A DNA stretch of 64,000 bases, taken from assembly GCA_947497475.1 (NCBI GenBank), contig CANMGS010000001.1:62001-126000 (forward strand), read 5' to 3'. The notes below the pieces were generated by a model. It was not told the origin of the DNA and ran no database searches. It worked only from the letters and a program-made list of their open reading frames with translations. The position numbers and the translations under genes were made by a program. This stretch comes from an uncultured Amylibacter sp. (GTDB lineage: Bacteria > Pseudomonadota > Alphaproteobacteria > Rhodobacterales > Rhodobacteraceae). Numbering within the stretch: the stretch's first letter is position 1; every line of letters begins with the position of its first letter. Positions 15,317 to 24,273 of this stretch are shown here, piece after piece.

Positions 15317-15970
15317 ATGAAACACAGCTTCCTTTTACCATTAACCGCAGCAGTGCTTTGCAGCACAGGTTTAACACCTGCATTTGCAGGCGACAGTTCT
15401 GCAAATTTCTCAAAAGAGGATGCATGGAAAGGGACAAAATGGCTGATCCGTGGTCGTGCTTTGGGTGTGTTGCCTGATGAAAGTAATGCCACTGTAGGCG
15501 GTGCACCTGCCGCACTGACTGTTGACGATTCCATCGTGCCAGAATTGGATTTCACATATTTCTTTAACGACAATATTGCGATGGAGCTTATTCTGGCTGT
15601 CACACCACATGATGTGAAATTGGGCGGCACAGAAATCACCAATGCATTGCTGTTACCACCAACATTGACCTTGCAATATCACCACCCCATGGGGGCTTGG
15701 AAACCTTATGTGGGTGCAGGTGTGAACTATACAACCGTGATCGACAGCGATCCAACATCAGCCATTGGCAGCGTGGATGATTGGGACAGTTCCTTTGGTT
15801 TGGCCCTACAAGTAGGTGTCGATTATGCCATCGACGACAAATGGTCGGTTAACTTTGACGTCAAAAAACTGTTTTTGAACTTGGACGCGACGGTCACGGG
15901 GGCCGCTACTCCTGCATCAATTGATATTGATCCGTGGATCGTCGGTCTGGGTGTGGGGTATCGTTTTTAG
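15317..15970 (+). CDS. ompW: OmpW family outer-membrane protein
   Basis: A 217-residue outer-membrane beta-barrel. The signal peptide (MKHSFLLPLTAAVLCSTG..PAFA) is followed by alternating strands typical of OmpW: WLIRGRALGVLPDES, VPELDFTYFFNDNIAMELIL, KPYVGAGVNYT, and the C-terminal IVGLGVGYRF ending in aromatic Phe as barrel proteins require. OmpW forms a small 8-stranded channel for hydrophobic or small solutes. The ATG at 15317 was chosen over a longer frame because GGAGAG precedes it and a signal peptide results. The upstream FNR-type box suggests oxygen regulation. Confidence 0.88.
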   Translation: MKHSFLLPLTAAVLCSTGLTPAFAGDSSANFSKEDAWKGTKWLIRGRALGVLPDESNATVGGAPAALTVDDSIVPELDFTYFFNDNIAMELILAVTPHDVKLGGTEITNALLLPPTLTLQYHHPMGAWKPYVGAGVNYTTVIDSDPTSAIGSVDDWDSSFGLALQVGVDYAIDDKWSVNFDVKKLFLNLDATVTGAATPASIDIDPWIVGLGVGYRF

Positions 15971-15984
15971 GATACCTTGCATAT

Positions 15985-16025
15985 ATCCTTTGGGCGATGT
16001 TGCGTCCCTAGATCGCCCAAAGGAT
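15985..16025 (+). terminator. Long perfect stem-loop after ompW
   Basis: ATCCTTTGGGCGAT pairs over all 14 bases with ATCGCCCAAAGGAT around a 13-base loop, 15 bases after the ompW stop. No T run follows, so it may terminate, protect the ompW message or be part of the soeA leader. Confidence 0.55.
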
Positions 16026-16079
16026 TACGACTTATATAATTATTACGTCCCTTCTTTCACAAAACCCGAAAGGAGTTTT

Positions 16080-16226
16080 ATGCAACCCGAACACAAAACC
16101 CATTTTGTCTTTCGAGTGGCAGAAAATCCGATTTTGGCTATAGTCCCCCCTAAGGGAGACCTCGCTAATGAATCATCACCAGCCAGATTTAGATACTTCA
16201 CCAGAAGTGTCGGACGAAATTCGTAA
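16080..16226 (+). CDS. Possible 48-codon upstream ORF overlapping the soeA start
   Basis: An ATG with a near-ideal AGGAG site six bases upstream opens a 48-codon frame (MQPEHKTHFVFRVAENP...) that overlaps the first 59 bases of soeA in another frame. Translation would run through the soeA ribosome site and stop inside soeA. It has no recognised domain and could be a regulatory leader peptide or a chance frame. The strength of the ribosome site is the main argument. Confidence 0.35.
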   Translation: MQPEHKTHFVFRVAENPILAIVPPKGDLANESSPARFRYFTRSVGRNS

Positions 16227-18996
16227 AACCACTTGTTACATGTGTGCTTGCCGTTGCGGCATCAACGTGCACATGAAAGATGGTAAAGTTAAATATATTG
16301 AGGGTAACCGCGACCACCCGATCAACAAAGGTGTGCTTTGTGCCAAAGGCTCTGCCGGCATCATGCAACACTATTCCCCTGCCCGCCTGAAAGCGCCTAT
16401 GAAGCGTGTTGGCGAACGTGGCGAGGGTAAGTTTGAAGAGATCAGCTGGGACGAAGCGTATGAGATCGCAACAAAGTGGTTGAAGCCGCTGCGCGAGAAA
16501 GCCCCAGAGAAATTAGCCTTCTTTACAGGCCGTGACCAATCACAATCATTGACCAGTATGTGGGCGCAAAACTTTGGTACGCCAAACTATGCCGCACATG
16601 GTGGTTTTTGTTCCGTGAACATGGCGGCTGCTGGTATTTACACCATGGGCGGCGCGTTCTGGGAATTTGGCGCGCCAGATTGGGAACGCACAAAGATGTT
16701 TATGATCTTTGGTGTTGCCGAAGACCACGACAGTAACCCAATCAAAACAGGTCTTTCTAAGTTAAAAGAACGCGGTGCGAAAATCGTTGGCGTGAACCCT
16801 GTGCGTTCTGGCTACAATGCGATTGCAGATGAATGGGTGGGTATTACTCCAGGGACTGACGGTTTGTTTGTTCTGTCCATGATTCATGTGTTGCTGAAAG
16901 CTGGTAAAGTCGATCTTGAGTATCTGATGCGTTACACAAACGCACCGATGTTGGTGAATATGGATCCAGCATCAGACGAGCACGGTTTGTTGCTGCGTGA
17001 TACCAAAGGCGAATTCATGGTTGCAGACCGCAAGACTGGCAAGCCAGTTTCTGCAACTAAGAAAGGTGTTAAGCCAGCGTTCACTGGTGAAGTGACGCAT
17101 AAAGGCACGAAATATACTCCTGTGTTCCAATTGATGACAGAGAAATACTTGTCAGAGGATTACGCACCAGAAGCAGTGGCAGAACGTTGTGGCATTTCTG
17201 CGGAAACAATCCGCCGTTTGGCAGCAGAGCTTGCACATACAGCGTTTGAAGAAGAGATCGTTATCGATCAACCTTGGACAGACTGGCGTGGCCAAAAGCA
17301 TGACAAGATGATTGGTCGCCCAGTGTCATTCCACGGTATGCGCGGAATTTCAGCACACTCAAACGGGTTCCAAACCTGTCGTGCCATTCACTTGCTGCAA
17401 ATCATTTTGGGCTCTGTTGAGGTTCCAGGCGGTTATCGCTTTAAGCCACCTTACCCAAAATCAGTGGACATTCACCCAACACCGCATTCGATGGTGACAC
17501 CAGGTGGTCCATTGAACGGCCCACACCTTGGCTTCCCACGCGGTCCAGAGGATTTGGCGCTGGATGCAACGGGCAAAGCCATTCGTATCGACAAAGCGTT
17601 CACTTGGGAAAACCCAATGTCTGCACACGGTATGATGCATATGGTTATTTCCAATGCTCACGCGGGTGATCCGTATAAGATCGACACTTTGTTCATGTAT
17701 ATGGCGAATATGTCATGGAACTCTTCCATGAACTCGCGCGGTGTGATGGACATGTTGACGGACAAAGATGAAAATGGCGATTACGTAATCCCGCATATCA
17801 TCTATTCCGATGCGTATTCATCCGAAATGGTGGCCTTCGCTGACTTGATCTTCCCAGATACAACATATCTGGAACGTCACGACTGTATTTCATTGTTGGA
17901 TCGTCCGATTTCTGAACCAGAAGCGATGTGTGACAGTATTCGTTGGCCAGTTGTAGAGCCTGACCGTGATGTGCGCGGGTTCCAAACAGTTGTGATCCAA
18001 TTGGGTGCTAAACTTGGCTTACCAGGTTTCGTTGATGAAAACGGCGACGCGCTTTATAAAGATTACGCGGATTACATGGTAAACCACCAACGTCGTCCAG
18101 GTGTTGGCCCATTGGCGGGTTGGCGTAACAAAGACGGCAGCGGCTCTGGTCGCGGTGAACCTAATCCTGAGCAAATCAACAAATACATCGAAAACGGTGG
18201 CTTCTACATGGATCATATTCCAGAAGAAGCAATGTTCTTTAAACCATGGAACAAAGCCTACCAAGACTGGGCTGTGGAACGTGGTTTGTTCGACAAGCCA
18301 TCACCCTATTTGTTCAACTTATATGTCGAGCCTATGGCGAAGTTCCGTTTGGCAGCGGAAGGCAAAGGCGACATTCAACCGCCAGAACATTTGCGCGAGC
18401 AGCTTCTGACATGTATGGACCCGTTCCCAACATGGTGGCAGCCGTTCGAAGAGCAAGGTGTGGATTGCGAAGAATATCCATTGCACGCACTGACACAACG
18501 TCCAGCGGCTATGTACCACTCTTGGGGCTCACAGAACGCATGGTTGCGCCAAATCCACGGCACAAACCCATTGTATGTCTCTGGTGACGTGTTCGAAAAG
18601 CATGGCTTTAACGAAGGAGATTGGGCGTATCTGACATCTCATCACGGTAAAATCAAAGTGCCAGTGGTGCGTATGGATGCGTTGAACCCGAAAACAGTTT
18701 GGACATGGAACGCAATTGGTAAACGCAAAGGCGCATGGGCCTTGGGTGAAAATGCACCTGAGACCACAAAAGGCTTCTTGTTAAACCACTTGATCCACGA
18801 ATTACTGCCACCAAAAGGTGACGGTTTACGGTGGTCAAACTCTGATCCGATCACAGGTCAAGCCGCTTGGTATGACTTGCGTGTTAAAATTGAAAAAGCG
18901 CCAGCCGAAGACCAGATCAGCCAGCCACATATGCCTGCTCAAGCGTCGCCAGTTGGACAAGGTCCAAAAGATATCGCCTATGGGGAGGAATTCTAA
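16168..18996 (+). CDS. soeA: Sulfite dehydrogenase (quinone), molybdopterin subunit SoeA
   Basis: A 942-residue molybdopterin oxidoreductase of the DMSO reductase family. The N-terminal [4Fe-4S] site is Cys23-x2-Cys26-x3-Cys30 ... Cys58 (TTCYMCACRCG and VLCAKG). There is no twin-arginine signal, so the enzyme stays in the cytoplasm, as known for SoeABC and unlike periplasmic relatives. Further family marks are FFTGRDQSQSLTSMWAQNFG, SFHGMRGISAHSNGFQ and the C-terminal molydopterin-dinucleotide domain (IHGTNPLYVSGDVFEKHGF). It would oxidise sulfite to sulfate. Its gene is followed by soeB (one-base overlap) and soeC. Placement near tauABC supports sulfite from taurine as substrate. Confidence 0.85.
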   Translation: MNHHQPDLDTSPEVSDEIRKTTCYMCACRCGINVHMKDGKVKYIEGNRDHPINKGVLCAKGSAGIMQHYSPARLKAPMKRVGERGEGKFEEISWDEAYEIATKWLKPLREKAPEKLAFFTGRDQSQSLTSMWAQNFGTPNYAAHGGFCSVNMAAAGIYTMGGAFWEFGAPDWERTKMFMIFGVAEDHDSNPIKTGLSKLKERGAKIVGVNPVRSGYNAIADEWVGITPGTDGLFVLSMIHVLLKAGKVDLEYLMRYTNAPMLVNMDPASDEHGLLLRDTKGEFMVADRKTGKPVSATKKGVKPAFTGEVTHKGTKYTPVFQLMTEKYLSEDYAPEAVAERCGISAETIRRLAAELAHTAFEEEIVIDQPWTDWRGQKHDKMIGRPVSFHGMRGISAHSNGFQTCRAIHLLQIILGSVEVPGGYRFKPPYPKSVDIHPTPHSMVTPGGPLNGPHLGFPRGPEDLALDATGKAIRIDKAFTWENPMSAHGMMHMVISNAHAGDPYKIDTLFMYMANMSWNSSMNSRGVMDMLTDKDENGDYVIPHIIYSDAYSSEMVAFADLIFPDTTYLERHDCISLLDRPISEPEAMCDSIRWPVVEPDRDVRGFQTVVIQLGAKLGLPGFVDENGDALYKDYADYMVNHQRRPGVGPLAGWRNKDGSGSGRGEPNPEQINKYIENGGFYMDHIPEEAMFFKPWNKAYQDWAVERGLFDKPSPYLFNLYVEPMAKFRLAAEGKGDIQPPEHLREQLLTCMDPFPTWWQPFEEQGVDCEEYPLHALTQRPAAMYHSWGSQNAWLRQIHGTNPLYVSGDVFEKHGFNEGDWAYLTSHHGKIKVPVVRMDALNPKTVWTWNAIGKRKGAWALGENAPETTKGFLLNHLIHELLPPKGDGLRWSNSDPITGQAAWYDLRVKIEKAPAEDQISQPHMPAQASPVGQGPKDIAYGEEF

Positions 18997-19751
18997 TGAC
19001 GGCTCTTCCAGCATCAACACCCAAAAAGCTTGGCCTTGCCATCGATTTGGATATTTGCGTGGGCTGTCATGCCTGCGTGATCAACTGTAAAGAATGGAAC
19101 ACATCCAACTATGGTGCACCGCTTGGTGACCAAGACGCTTATGGCGCAAACCCAGTTGGCACATTCCTGAACCGCATTCACACATTCGAAGTGAAAGCCC
19201 CTGAAACACCAGCGCAAACAGTGCACTTTCCAAAGTCCTGTTTGCACTGTGAAGACGCACCATGTGTGACTGTCTGCCCAACAGGTGCCAGCTATAAACG
19301 TGCCGAAGACGGTATCGTTTTGGTGAATGAAAGCGACTGTATCGGTTGTGGTCTGTGTGCATGGGCCTGCCCATACGGTGCCCGTGAATTGGACGCACAA
19401 GAAGGGGTTATGAAAAAATGTACCCTGTGTGTGGACCGTATTTACAACGAAAATATCCCAGAGATTGACCGCGAACCTGCATGTGTACGCACATGTCCTG
19501 CAAATGCACGTCACTTTGGTGATTTCGCCGATCCAGAAAGCAACGTTTCAAAAATGTCCGCAGAACGCGGCGGTTTGGTATTGATGGAAGATCAGGACAC
19601 AAAACCTGTAAACCGTTACCTACCACCACGTCCAAAGGCAGACATTCAAACAGATGGCGACATCGATATCCTTGCACCGTTCTTAGAGCCGGTTGCAGAC
19701 ACACCTAAAGGCCTACTTGGTTGGCTTGATAAAGCATTGGAGGCTATCTGA
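18996..19751 (+). CDS. soeB: Sulfite dehydrogenase (quinone), iron-sulfur subunit SoeB
   Basis: A 251-residue ferredoxin-like subunit with four cysteine clusters for four [4Fe-4S] centres: CVGCHACVINCKEWN, CLHCEDAPCVTVCPTGA, CIGCGLCAWACPYGA and CTLCVDR..PACVRTCPANA. It carries electrons from the molybdenum subunit to the membrane anchor. The start ATG overlaps the soeA stop (TAATG), and the soeC start follows the soeB stop by one base, so all three are made together. The C-terminus is a Pro-rich linker and an amphipathic end (GLLGWLDKALEAI). Confidence 0.87.
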   Translation: MTALPASTPKKLGLAIDLDICVGCHACVINCKEWNTSNYGAPLGDQDAYGANPVGTFLNRIHTFEVKAPETPAQTVHFPKSCLHCEDAPCVTVCPTGASYKRAEDGIVLVNESDCIGCGLCAWACPYGARELDAQEGVMKKCTLCVDRIYNENIPEIDREPACVRTCPANARHFGDFADPESNVSKMSAERGGLVLMEDQDTKPVNRYLPPRPKADIQTDGDIDILAPFLEPVADTPKGLLGWLDKALEAI

Positions 19752-19752
19752 T

Positions 19753-20628
19753 ATGCATCCCGCACCATCCGTTATAATTTTCACATGCTTGTCTGGTATG
19801 GGCTTTGGTTTGTTAACATTCCTAGGCCTGAACTTTCCTGATGTTACAGGTTGGACAGCCTTCGTTTTCTTTTTCATCGCATTTGCCTTGGCTGTGGGCG
19901 GCTTGATTTCATCAACTTTCCACCTTGGTAACCCACAGCGTGCTTGGAAAGCGTTTTCACAATGGCGCACATCATGGTTGAGCCGTGAAGGTGTATTCGC
20001 TGTTTTGGCCCTTATGGTGATGGGCCTATACGCCCTATTGGTGATCTTCTTTGACACCAAAATCGCACCATTAGGGTATTTGGGCGCTGCTTTAAGCCTG
20101 ATCACAGCGATCTGTACATCTATGATCTACGGTCAAATGAAAACTGTGCCGCGCTGGAACATGAGCTCTACACCTGTGCTATACGTGATGTATTCATTGG
20201 CTGGCGGCGCGCTTTTGGCAGGCCAAATGACTGCAGCGTTGGTTTTGATCGTATTCCTAACTGGTTTCCAAATCTACGCTTGGGTGCAAGGCGATAAACG
20301 CTTTGATGAGGCTGGTCATACGATTGAAACAGCCACATCTTTGGGTCACTTGGGCAAAGTACGCCTGTTGGAAAGCCCACACTCTGGTGAAAACTATCTG
20401 ACCAAAGAAATGATCCACAAGATCGGCCGCAAGCACGCTATGAAATTACGCGTAATTGCAGCACTGTTTTTGGGTGTCTTGCCAATCTTCGTGATGGCAT
20501 TCATGGAAGTGCACCACATCGGCGCAGCGGTTCTTGTGATCTCGCATGTAATCGGATTGTTCGTATCACGCTGGCTGTTCTTTGCAGAAGCAGAACACGT
20601 TGTTGGACTGTATTACGACAAGCGTTGA
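19753..20628 (+). CDS. soeC: Sulfite dehydrogenase (quinone), membrane anchor SoeC
   Basis: A 291-residue integral membrane protein of the DmsC anchor type with about eight helices. It starts MHPAPSVIIFTCLSGMGFG and has the family motif STFHLGNPQRAWKAFSQWRTSWLSREG, followed by further helices to the C-terminal FFAEAEHVVGLYY. It anchors SoeAB to the inner membrane and passes electrons to quinone. The start is the ATG one base after the soeB stop; the longer frame lies within soeB and is not used. A clear terminator follows the gene. Confidence 0.87.
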   Translation: MHPAPSVIIFTCLSGMGFGLLTFLGLNFPDVTGWTAFVFFFIAFALAVGGLISSTFHLGNPQRAWKAFSQWRTSWLSREGVFAVLALMVMGLYALLVIFFDTKIAPLGYLGAALSLITAICTSMIYGQMKTVPRWNMSSTPVLYVMYSLAGGALLAGQMTAALVLIVFLTGFQIYAWVQGDKRFDEAGHTIETATSLGHLGKVRLLESPHSGENYLTKEMIHKIGRKHAMKLRVIAALFLGVLPIFVMAFMEVHHIGAAVLVISHVIGLFVSRWLFFAEAEHVVGLYYDKR

Positions 20629-20653
20629 TCGCGTTTTGTATCGTTAGAAATTG

Positions 20654-20690
20654 AACCCCGTCACCCTATTGGTTGGCGGGGTTTTGTTTT
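20654..20690 (+). terminator. Intrinsic terminator of soeABC
   Basis: ACCCCGTCACC pairs with GGTTGGCGGGGT around a CTATT loop and runs into TTTTGTTTT. Confidence 0.85.
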
Positions 20691-20798
20691 ACGAGTTATA
20701 AATGCTTGCGATGTCAGTTTAAGCGGGCATATGGTTACAGCATAAAATAGACAAAATTATCCTATTGAATTTAGAAAATTTATATAAGGTTCTTATCA

Positions 20799-21314
20799 AT
20801 GAAATTTTTATATATCGCTGTCGGTCTGTTTGTATTTTGTACACCGTTGAAAGCTGAACAAGACCCTAATGTTAGAGACAGAGTTAACCAGCTTACAAAA
20901 GAACTTACCATTAGCGTTCAAGAGTATGCAAATTCTGGACAAGTGGAAGAGCTCGCTAGCCTTTTGTCCTTTATGAAAACTTATGACAAATACTGCCGCA
21001 CACCAGAAACACGCCTTCTTGGCGAATACCATATGGTCACGCTGCAACAATTAGAAAACTTTAACAAGCTTACGAACTGTTCAAAAAACTACGTAAGTAC
21101 AGTTTTTACTAAAGACAATAACTACGAAGATGTATTCGCGGATAGACACAAAGCATGTAATGATGCAACTCCTCAAGAGGCTAACCTTAAAAATCTAGCT
21201 CATAAGTTATTAATTGAAATGAATACATTTGAAGCTGCACAAAGCGCCTTAAAAACAATATCCACCCCACCAACCATAACCGAAGGTAGTTTTGTTTGGA
21301 TATGTGAAGAGTAG
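20799..21314 (+). CDS. Secreted protein of unknown function
   Basis: A 171-residue protein with a signal peptide (MKFLYIAVGLFVFCTPLKA, cleavage before EQDPN). The mature part is mostly helical and polar, with four cysteines (DKYCRTPE, LTNCSKN, HKACNDA, FVWICEE) that could form two disulfides in the periplasm. The coding sequence is AT-rich. It is a single gene with its own AT-rich upstream region and no clear terminator. I do not recognise the family. Confidence 0.6.
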   Translation: MKFLYIAVGLFVFCTPLKAEQDPNVRDRVNQLTKELTISVQEYANSGQVEELASLLSFMKTYDKYCRTPETRLLGEYHMVTLQQLENFNKLTNCSKNYVSTVFTKDNNYEDVFADRHKACNDATPQEANLKNLAHKLLIEMNTFEAAQSALKTISTPPTITEGSFVWICEE

Positions 21315-21468
21315 TAGACGTTCGCAGATCCTATTTCGGGCTTGAGATCAATACATACTTTATAGTTTCGCATTCCCAATAACGTGACTTATCATTGCAT
21401 TACTTGCCGCACATCGCCACTTCCCATATAGACATATCAGTTAAACACACTGCGGGAAGAACATTATA

Positions 21469-22173
21469 ATGACACTGGCAACCCTTATTGGTCAGCTTTA
21501 CCGCAAATCGCCGTATTTTATCCGTCGCCCGATCTTTAAGACCATCAAACTTATAGACAAACCAGGGCGGTATTTTCGCACAAAAGCAGATGCGGAAATT
21601 CCACGTGTGAAATTACAACCGCAGCATGTGCAAAACTGCCACGCGGTTTTGGATCGGGCCGCCATGGTGTCTTTGATGCCAAAGGTAGGTGTTGTCGCAG
21701 AATTGGGTGTAGATGAAGGTGCATTTTCCAGAACCCTTTTGGATGGCATGTCCCCAAAGGTTTTGCATCTGGTCGATATTTGGGAATCTGATCGATACAA
21801 CGATCAGAAATTCAAAGATGTGCAGGCAAAATTTTCTGATGAACTTTCATCGGGGCAAGTACAAATCACACGCGGTTCTTCGCTTGAAGCATACCGTGAT
21901 TTTGCGGATGGCACTTTCGACTTTGTCTATATCGACACCGATCATTCCTATGGCACGACCAAAGCTGAGTTGCACGCTTGGGCGCCTAAAGTGAAAGATG
22001 ACGGTGTTTTAGCCGGGCATGATTATAAGATGGGCAATTGGAAATCCGCCAACCGCTATGGCGTGATTGAAGCCGTGCATGAGTTCTGTGTTCAAGAGGG
22101 ATGGGAGTTGGTGCACATCACCCTTGATCCAACAGAAAGCCAAAGTTTTGCGATTAGGCGCATTCAAGGTTGA
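21469..22173 (+). CDS. Class I SAM-dependent methyltransferase
   Basis: A 234-residue protein. Motif I reads VGVVAELGVDEGAFSRTLLDG, with the acidic end of strand 2 at LHLVDIWESD, and post-motif strand 4 is FDFVYIDTDHSYGTTKAEL. The acidic DTDHSY and later AGHDYKMGNW match the small Methyltransf_24 group that methylates sugars or small molecules, but the acceptor is unknown. A basic N-terminal region (FIRRPIFKTIKLIDKPGRYF) may bind membrane or nucleic acid. It stands alone, converging with the DMT transporter gene. Confidence 0.75.
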   Translation: MTLATLIGQLYRKSPYFIRRPIFKTIKLIDKPGRYFRTKADAEIPRVKLQPQHVQNCHAVLDRAAMVSLMPKVGVVAELGVDEGAFSRTLLDGMSPKVLHLVDIWESDRYNDQKFKDVQAKFSDELSSGQVQITRGSSLEAYRDFADGTFDFVYIDTDHSYGTTKAELHAWAPKVKDDGVLAGHDYKMGNWKSANRYGVIEAVHEFCVQEGWELVHITLDPTESQSFAIRRIQG

Positions 22174-22177
22174 TCGT

Positions 22178-23083
22178 TTAATACACTGCCAGAACCAGCA
22201 ATAGAATACTCAGTACAACTAAGCCCGCGCCAAACAATTCTCGTTTGGTGCTGCGTTCTTTGAAAAACAAATACGATGCCATGAAGGTGAAAATCAGCTC
22301 TACTTGACCCAAAGCTTTCACATATGCTGCATTTTGCAGAGTGAACGCCATAAACCACCCTGCTGACCCTAAGACGCCACTCAGCCCTACCAAGGTTGTC
22401 ACACGCCAGACTTTCAGAACGCGTGTGATTTCACCCGGCTCACGCCAGCGCAGCCATAGCGCCATTGCGATGGATTGGAAGACGGTTACGAAAGCGAGTG
22501 TCAGCATGGCGCGGATGATAAAGTCACCATCGCTTAAGGATAGCGATGCTCCGCGATAACATACGGCAGAAACCGCAAAGATTGCCCCTGCCCCAACGCC
22601 GTAACCTGATGCTTTGTTAAAGATGCGCTGTTTCCATGTCAGCCCTTCGCCTTTGGGCGGGTCAGATAAGAGGATCACACCGATCAAGCCCACGAAAATA
22701 GCGACGAAGGCGCCAAAGGTGATTTTATCGCCCAACACGACCATGCCTGAGAGTGCCGTCAGCATAGTTTCGGTTTTCTTTAATGTGATCCCTACGGCGA
22801 AATTGCGTTCGGCAAAAAGTGCGACCACCAGCATGGTAGCAGTAATCTGTGCCAAACCACCGATGGGGACATATACCCATGTCATGCTTGTGGGTTTTGG
22901 TATGTCCCATCCGAACTGAGACAGCACAAGCACAGTCAGCACTGCCAAAGGTGCAGCAAAGACAAAACGGGCGAATGTTGCCCCACCAGTGGTCAGTTTC
23001 GTTGCCTTCAGGTGTTTTTGCAGCATAAAGCGCAGGTTTTGCGCGAATGCTGCAAAGATCGTTATGGGAATCCAGAGTTGCAT
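22178..23083 (-). CDS. DMT-superfamily (EamA) transporter
   Basis: A 301-residue membrane protein with about ten helices in two EamA repeats, as usual for drug/metabolite transporters of the inner membrane. Visible landmarks are FAAFAQNLRFMLQKHLKA, GGLAQITATMLVVALFAERNF and in the second half GSAGWFMAFTLQNAAYVKALGQVELIFTF. The substrate cannot be read from sequence. Its ATG directly abuts the stop of the Tas-like reductase gene on the same strand, so they share a transcript. Confidence 0.82.
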   Translation of the reverse strand: MQLWIPITIFAAFAQNLRFMLQKHLKATKLTTGGATFARFVFAAPLAVLTVLVLSQFGWDIPKPTSMTWVYVPIGGLAQITATMLVVALFAERNFAVGITLKKTETMLTALSGMVVLGDKITFGAFVAIFVGLIGVILLSDPPKGEGLTWKQRIFNKASGYGVGAGAIFAVSAVCYRGASLSLSDGDFIIRAMLTLAFVTVFQSIAMALWLRWREPGEITRVLKVWRVTTLVGLSGVLGSAGWFMAFTLQNAAYVKALGQVELIFTFMASYLFFKERSTKRELFGAGLVVLSILLLVLAVY

Positions 23084-24130
23084 TTAATACGGCATCGGAT
23101 GCGCTTTATGCGCGGCAGCGATATCGCGCATGACTTCGTCGCTGAGTGCGATCTCAGTCGATTTCAGTGCCACATCCAATTGTTCCAGCGATGTTGCCCC
23201 GAAAATCGATGACGTCATGAACGGGCGCGTATTACACCAAGCCAAGGCCATTTGTGCCACGTTCAAGCCGTGATCATCCGCAATCTTTTCATAAGCTGCA
23301 ACCGCATCCCAAATACGTGGTGTGATACGTCCCCCTAAGTCTGGACCAATCGACATGCGTGATCCTTCTGGTACAACCGTGCCGCCTTTATATTTACCAG
23401 TCAGCAAACCGACGGCCAAAGGTGAAAAGGATAGAATACCAACCTGCTCATTATGACAAAGCTCTGCCAAATCGGTATCCGCCAAACGGCACAACAGGCT
23501 GTATTCGTTTTGGATGGATTGCACCCGTGGCAAATCGCGTTCCTCAGACACACGCAACCATTGCGCCGTGCCCCATGTGCTTTCGTTGGACAGGCCAAAG
23601 TGGCGGATTTTGCCCGCATCCACCAAGCCTTGCATGGTTTCCAGAACTTCCCCCATATGTTCCAAAACTTCGGCTTTGTTTTGACCTGTTGGATCATAGT
23701 TCCAGTTCTGGCGGAACATATATGACCCACGGTTTGGCCAATGCAGTTGATACAGGTCGATGTAATCCGTTTGTAAGGATTTCAGTGATGCTTCTACAGC
23801 TGCATGGATGGTTTCGCGCGAAATAGGTGCGCCATCACGCACGTTCCTGTATCCTGAACCTGATACTTTCGTTGCCAATATCACATCTTCGCGGCGACCT
23901 GTTTTGGCGAACCATTTCCCGATAACGCGTTCCGTATCGCCTTGGGTTTCCTTGGTCAGTGGGTTCACAGGATACATTTCCGCTGTATCTATGAAATTGA
24001 TCCCGTAATCTAATGCCATATCGATCTGAGCGTGACCTTCGTCTGTGGTGTTTTGCGTACCCCATGTCATCGACCCTAGGCACAATTCACTGACTTTTAG
24101 GTCAGTGTTTCCTAAAATATTAAACTTCAT
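23084..24130 (-). CDS. Tas-like NADP(H)-dependent aldo/keto reductase
   Basis: A 348-residue aldo/keto reductase (TIM barrel). The start MKFNILGNTDLKVSELCLG follows GGAGA and removes a spurious 36-residue extension. The catalytic Asp and Tyr are in FIDTAEMYPV, the Lys in ILATKVSG, and the His in LYQLHWPNRG. The strings ETQGDTERVIGKWFAKTGRR and SLKSLQTDYIDLYQLHWP match E. coli Tas, which has the same length. It reduces aldehydes or ketones in the cytoplasm; physiological substrate unknown. It is followed without gap by the DMT transporter gene. Confidence 0.82.
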   Translation of the reverse strand: MKFNILGNTDLKVSELCLGSMTWGTQNTTDEGHAQIDMALDYGINFIDTAEMYPVNPLTKETQGDTERVIGKWFAKTGRREDVILATKVSGSGYRNVRDGAPISRETIHAAVEASLKSLQTDYIDLYQLHWPNRGSYMFRQNWNYDPTGQNKAEVLEHMGEVLETMQGLVDAGKIRHFGLSNESTWGTAQWLRVSEERDLPRVQSIQNEYSLLCRLADTDLAELCHNEQVGILSFSPLAVGLLTGKYKGGTVVPEGSRMSIGPDLGGRITPRIWDAVAAYEKIADDHGLNVAQMALAWCNTRPFMTSSIFGATSLEQLDVALKSTEIALSDEVMRDIAAAHKAHPMPY

Positions 24131-24273
24131 AATAATCTCCGTGTTGCGCGCAATTGAGCGGGTTGACGGGGGGAAGTCAACTTGAAACGGCTCTAAGGGG
24201 TATCTGCACAATATTGGCTCTTGAAAAATACGTGACACATATCAAGATATAAAAGACCAAAGGATATTTGAAC

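Noticed and set aside
15971..16167. Molybdenum-cofactor riboswitch before soeA
   Set aside because: The stem-loop seen is a single simple hairpin and does not show the multi-stem Moco motif.
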